From positions 1 to 13,653 of the forward strand of contig DVML01000016.1 in the NCBI GenBank assembly GCA_018714965.1: a stretch of DNA of 13,653 nucleotides, written 5' to 3'. The stretch comes from Fimihabitans intestinipullorum (lineage in GTDB: Bacteria; Bacillota_I; Bacilli_A; RF39; UBA660). Positions within the stretch are counted from its first letter, which is position 1, and each line of letters opens with the position of its first letter. Both the position numbers and the translations under genes were made by a program. Positions 11,212 to 13,653 of the stretch are shown piece after piece. Under the pieces are notes generated by a model. That model saw only the letters and a program-made list of their open reading frames with translations. It was not told where the DNA came from and searched no databases.

Positions 11212-12687
11212 CTATCTTTTTTCATAACTGTATTTTCGATATGCAAGATAAAATATAAGGAATATCAAAAGAATAAATAATACATACCACCACATTCTAC
11301 TATCGATTCCCATCTTTTGATTAGAAAATGATAATTTATCTTTCAGCTCTGTTTTTTGTTTGTACAATTGGATTGCTTTTTCCTTTAGTTCTTTCAGCAT
11401 TTCTTCCTTTTCTTTCGAATCCGTAAGTTTACTTACTTCTTCGATATCTTGTTCGAGTAATTCTATTTCTTCTTGAACCTTCCGATATTGTTTTTGATCA
11501 TTTTTTAAAATATCAACGACAATTTTCTTTTTCACTTTTTGAAACCCTAAATCGAAAATAATATCGTAAACACCATTCTTCGTAAGATTTAAATTTGTTT
11601 CAAATGTAACATCTCGCGTCTTTTCTCGAACCAAAGAATCTATAGAAAAATCATCTCTCGTAATAATCCACTCTCCAGACAAAACCACTTTATCTCTCGT
11701 CCGATAACGATACCATTCTTGATATGAATCTTTGATTTTATATTGATACTTTTCTGGTTTTTCTTTTGTATATTCTTCCGTTTCATGTCTTGTTTTCATA
11801 TACTGACGATAATAGGTATCACGGTAGCGATAAAATATTCCATATTGAACTTCCGTTGTTACCGTCATTCTTACCTCTTCTTCGGAATACTGAAATTTCT
11901 CCCATTTTGGATCTTTCCCTTGAAGAGCTGACACGGCAAATTCGTTATGGTAAATATCGTCTTTCGTCTTACTTGTGAACTCTACAAGAAAAGGGTTATA
12001 TACGAAAAATCTTGGAGATTCTTCTTTCGCATCAGTAAATGCATACGTCAATTTTTTATCTATTTCTCCCTCATCGTATAAATAAATTTCCACTCGAATA
12101 TCATCGATTGCATATTCCTGTTTTAGATCGAGAGTCAATGTGGAATCTTCCATCATTTCATTTTCGAGATCTTTTGTATTTCCATCTTGAATTCCTTCTA
12201 TCAAATTCGAACTACAAGTATCACAAGATGCTTGATAACGAATTATTTTTTCCTTTGCATAAATACGAATTTCTGGAATACTTAAACGACCATCGGTTCC
12301 TTGGGCATGATAAAAATAAATATATCTGATTGGTTTCATCTTTCTAAAACGATACATTTTCTTTTCTTCTATTTGACGTTTCTCTACTTCTTCTGGCCGA
12401 AGTGTACTCCACTCTGACCAACTTCCCTTTTTCGTTTGTTTTTTATCCTGATAAGGATATGTGTCTGTCACTTCTCCTAACAAAGTATAATCTCCATAAG
12501 CTATCTCATCGTAGTACCAACGATATCTTTTTTCATGTTCTACTTGAACAGTATCACTTTCTTCTACCTTTTGCATCGACCAGTCGTGAAAAGGGCCATA
12601 TTCTCCATAATATACCTCTTCTTTTGCAGATACAGTTTTCATCGAAAGCAAACTGATTAAAATACATCCAACGAATAATTTCTTCAT
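11212..12687 (-). CDS. Secreted, C-terminally membrane-anchored surface protein of unknown function (491 aa)
   Basis: No family recognised with certainty. Residues 1-21 are a signal peptide (KKLFVGCILISLLSMKTVSA, likely cut after A21). The N-terminal ectodomain holds two related units: DWS at 35-37 leading to EKRYRWYYDE (52-61), and WSEWS at 90-94 leading to EKKMYRFRKM (108-117). Similar YRYR segments recur at 286-289 and 326-329. Residues 118-205 (YIYFYHAQGTDGRLSIPEIRIY and on to a beta-rich part) look like a discoidin-type fold, as inference. A CDTC pair lies at 155-158. Residues 362-394 look Ig-like. A charged coiled coil (about 397-452) precedes one membrane helix (466-483) and a short basic tail. 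Start ATG 12687 with AAGGTGAT. No terminator separates it from spoIIAA, so co-transcription is possible. Confidence 0.75.
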   Translation of the reverse strand: MKKLFVGCILISLLSMKTVSAKEEVYYGEYGPFHDWSMQKVEESDTVQVEHEKRYRWYYDEIAYGDYTLLGEVTDTYPYQDKKQTKKGSWSEWSTLRPEEVEKRQIEEKKMYRFRKMKPIRYIYFYHAQGTDGRLSIPEIRIYAKEKIIRYQASCDTCSSNLIEGIQDGNTKDLENEMMEDSTLTLDLKQEYAIDDIRVEIYLYDEGEIDKKLTYAFTDAKEESPRFFVYNPFLVEFTSKTKDDIYHNEFAVSALQGKDPKWEKFQYSEEEVRMTVTTEVQYGIFYRYRDTYYRQYMKTRHETEEYTKEKPEKYQYKIKDSYQEWYRYRTRDKVVLSGEWIITRDDFSIDSLVREKTRDVTFETNLNLTKNGVYDIIFDLGFQKVKKKIVVDILKNDQKQYRKVQEEIELLEQDIEEVSKLTDSKEKEEMLKELKEKAIQLYKQKTELKDKLSFSNQKMGIDSRMWWYVLFILLIFLIFYLAYRKYSYEKR

Positions 12688-12734
12688 CTTATCACCTTAT
12701 TAATATCTTTCGAAGTCAAAATAAATTTTCCTGC

Positions 12735-12764
12735 AAAAAAAAGAAAGAATTTTCATTCTTTCTT
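12735..12764 (-). terminator. Rho-independent terminator of the right-edge gene
   Basis: On the minus strand, AAGAAAGAAT-GAAA-ATTCTTTCTT (12764-12741), a perfect 10-bp stem with a GNRA tetraloop, followed by a T run. It lies just after the TAA at 12770-12768. Confidence 0.87.
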
Positions 12765-12767
12765 AAA

Positions 12768-13653
12768 TTACCAACGACGTAACTTATCTTGATTTGATGG
12801 ATTTACATAAATTTTAATTTTTGGAACAGTCAAATCACGGTAACTATAAATTTTATGATCTTGGAAATTTTCGATAAACTCTGGTTTTATCTCTCGATAT
12901 ACTTTCCAACCATCAACTGTTTCATTTCTAATTTGATATACATGGAAACAATTTGTCGGATTCCCCATCGCGTCACTGTCACAAACCGGATCGTTTTCCA
13001 CTGTATTCGATAATTCCTCCACCGTAACAAAATCGTCGTAATATTCTATTTCTACTCTCATTTGATTTGTTGGTAAGTTGGCATCTACAAGCACCTCTGA
13101 TATTCCACTATTTGTTGAAATCGATACTGGCCATTGATTTTCATTTACTGTTACATCGATCGTTTCAACCTGTTGATGATATTCATTTTCTGGTAACTTA
13201 TCGATGTATTCAAAACTTAAAACATAATCGAATGTCATAAATCCCCCAACCAACATGATTCCAAGTCCTACGAAAAATGGCCACACATAGATTTTTTTAC
13301 GGCTAAAAATCAATGAGAAAATCATACTTAAAACAGATAGAGAAATTATAAAGACACCAATTGATAAAATGAATACGGAATAAATTGGAAATCCAGTAAT
13401 AATGAGGGAAATGAAGAATGCGATTCCGAATCCAACACAACCGATCCAAATCATCAAAGGAATGGAAATTAAAATTACAAATACTTTTACCAAACTAACG
13501 ATCACATCGGAAATCGTATTTGAAGTCGTACTTCTTTGTACTTTGATCTCAGGTGCTCTCTTCTCTTCTTTGTTTGAATTTTTCTCTTCTTCTACCGATT
13601 CATTTTTATCTTTTTTCATCGATTCTTTTTTTTTATCTTTTTTTTCACGATTA
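12768..13653 (-). CDS. Multi-pass membrane protein of unknown function, probably cut at the window edge
   Basis: The first in-window ATG is at 13619 (283 aa), but it has no ribosome site. The frame stays open through NREKKDKKKES to the edge at 13653, so the true start is probably outside. The N-terminus is very Lys/Glu-rich. About four membrane helices follow (residues 39-60, 60-78, 81-105 and 112-132, counted from 13619). A mostly beta-type extracytoplasmic domain of about 150 residues follows, starting near ETIDVTVNENQWPV and holding two Cys (in PVCDSDAMGNPTNCF) that may pair. The glycine- and isoleucine-rich helix block resembles the membrane part of DUF1700-like envelope-stress proteins, but that is a weak impression. 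The neighbouring 491-aa gene is a separate unit. Confidence 0.72.
   Translation of the reverse strand, partial: NREKKDKKKESMKKDKNESVEEEKNSNKEEKRAPEIKVQRSTTSNTISDVIVSLVKVFVILISIPLMIWIGCVGFGIAFFISLIITGFPIYSVFILSIGVFIISLSVLSMIFSLIFSRKKIYVWPFFVGLGIMLVGGFMTFDYVLSFEYIDKLPENEYHQQVETIDVTVNENQWPVSISTNSGISEVLVDANLPTNQMRVEIEYYDDFVTVEELSNTVENDPVCDSDAMGNPTNCFHVYQIRNETVDGWKVYREIKPEFIENFQDHKIYSYRDLTVPKIKIYVNPSNQDKLRRW

Noticed and set aside
12039..12656. Plus-strand frames opposite the 491-aa gene, and similar ones at 2732-2947, 3120-3388, 3448-3675, 5347-5535, 7455-7815, 9470-9913 and 11743-11978
   Set aside because: All lie opposite well-supported genes, lack ribosome sites and have low-complexity translations typical of shadow frames.

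Overview
This AT-rich window comes from a low-GC, Gram-positive, endospore-forming bacterium (Bacillota). It uses the standard bacterial code: TGA is a genuine stop and TGG is Trp. Evidence for this placement is the spoIIA-like/sigF/spoVA block, the meso-DAP-type MurE, the tRNA with an encoded CCA end, and Shine-Dalgarno sequences of the GGAGG and GAGGTGAT types. The gene set fits a divergent gut-type lineage (Erysipelotrichia or a neighbouring Bacilli group) better than Bacillus itself, but the sequence does not settle the genus.

Layout, left to right. A minus-strand gene starts at 67 and runs off the left edge. Next come tRNA-Leu(CAA) with its own promoter and terminator, and a plus-strand zinc-phospholipase-C-like gene. 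This converges on the scpB-scpA operon (chromosome condensation, minus). A divergent promoter pair separates scpA from a plus-strand RNHCP zinc-ribbon gene, which converges on an acidic, tail-anchored membrane protein. The cell-wall block follows on the minus strand: murE-mraY, then upstream of it a second murE paralogue translationally coupled to a small GNAT protein. Next is a 173-aa unknown protein with an internal repeat, then spoVAC-spoVAD-spoVAE behind a sigma-G-like promoter, then sigF and a spoIIAA-like gene. The right end holds a 491-aa secreted, C-terminally anchored protein and a multi-TM protein that stays open to the right edge.

Transcription units on the minus strand are well bounded by eight clear hairpin terminators. 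Several of these terminators are built partly from the last codons of the gene they end.

Two points stand out. (1) The forespore sigma locus lacks spoIIAB. Its SpoIIAA-like protein also lacks the phospho-acceptor serine (DMKG replaces DSSG), so the classic partner-switch controlling sigma-F appears rewired or lost here. (2) Two adjacent MurE ligases carry different amino-acid recognition motifs: DNPR (meso-DAP type) and DDPH (not meso-DAP type). This suggests two kinds of peptidoglycan stem peptide, or a specialised second ligase.
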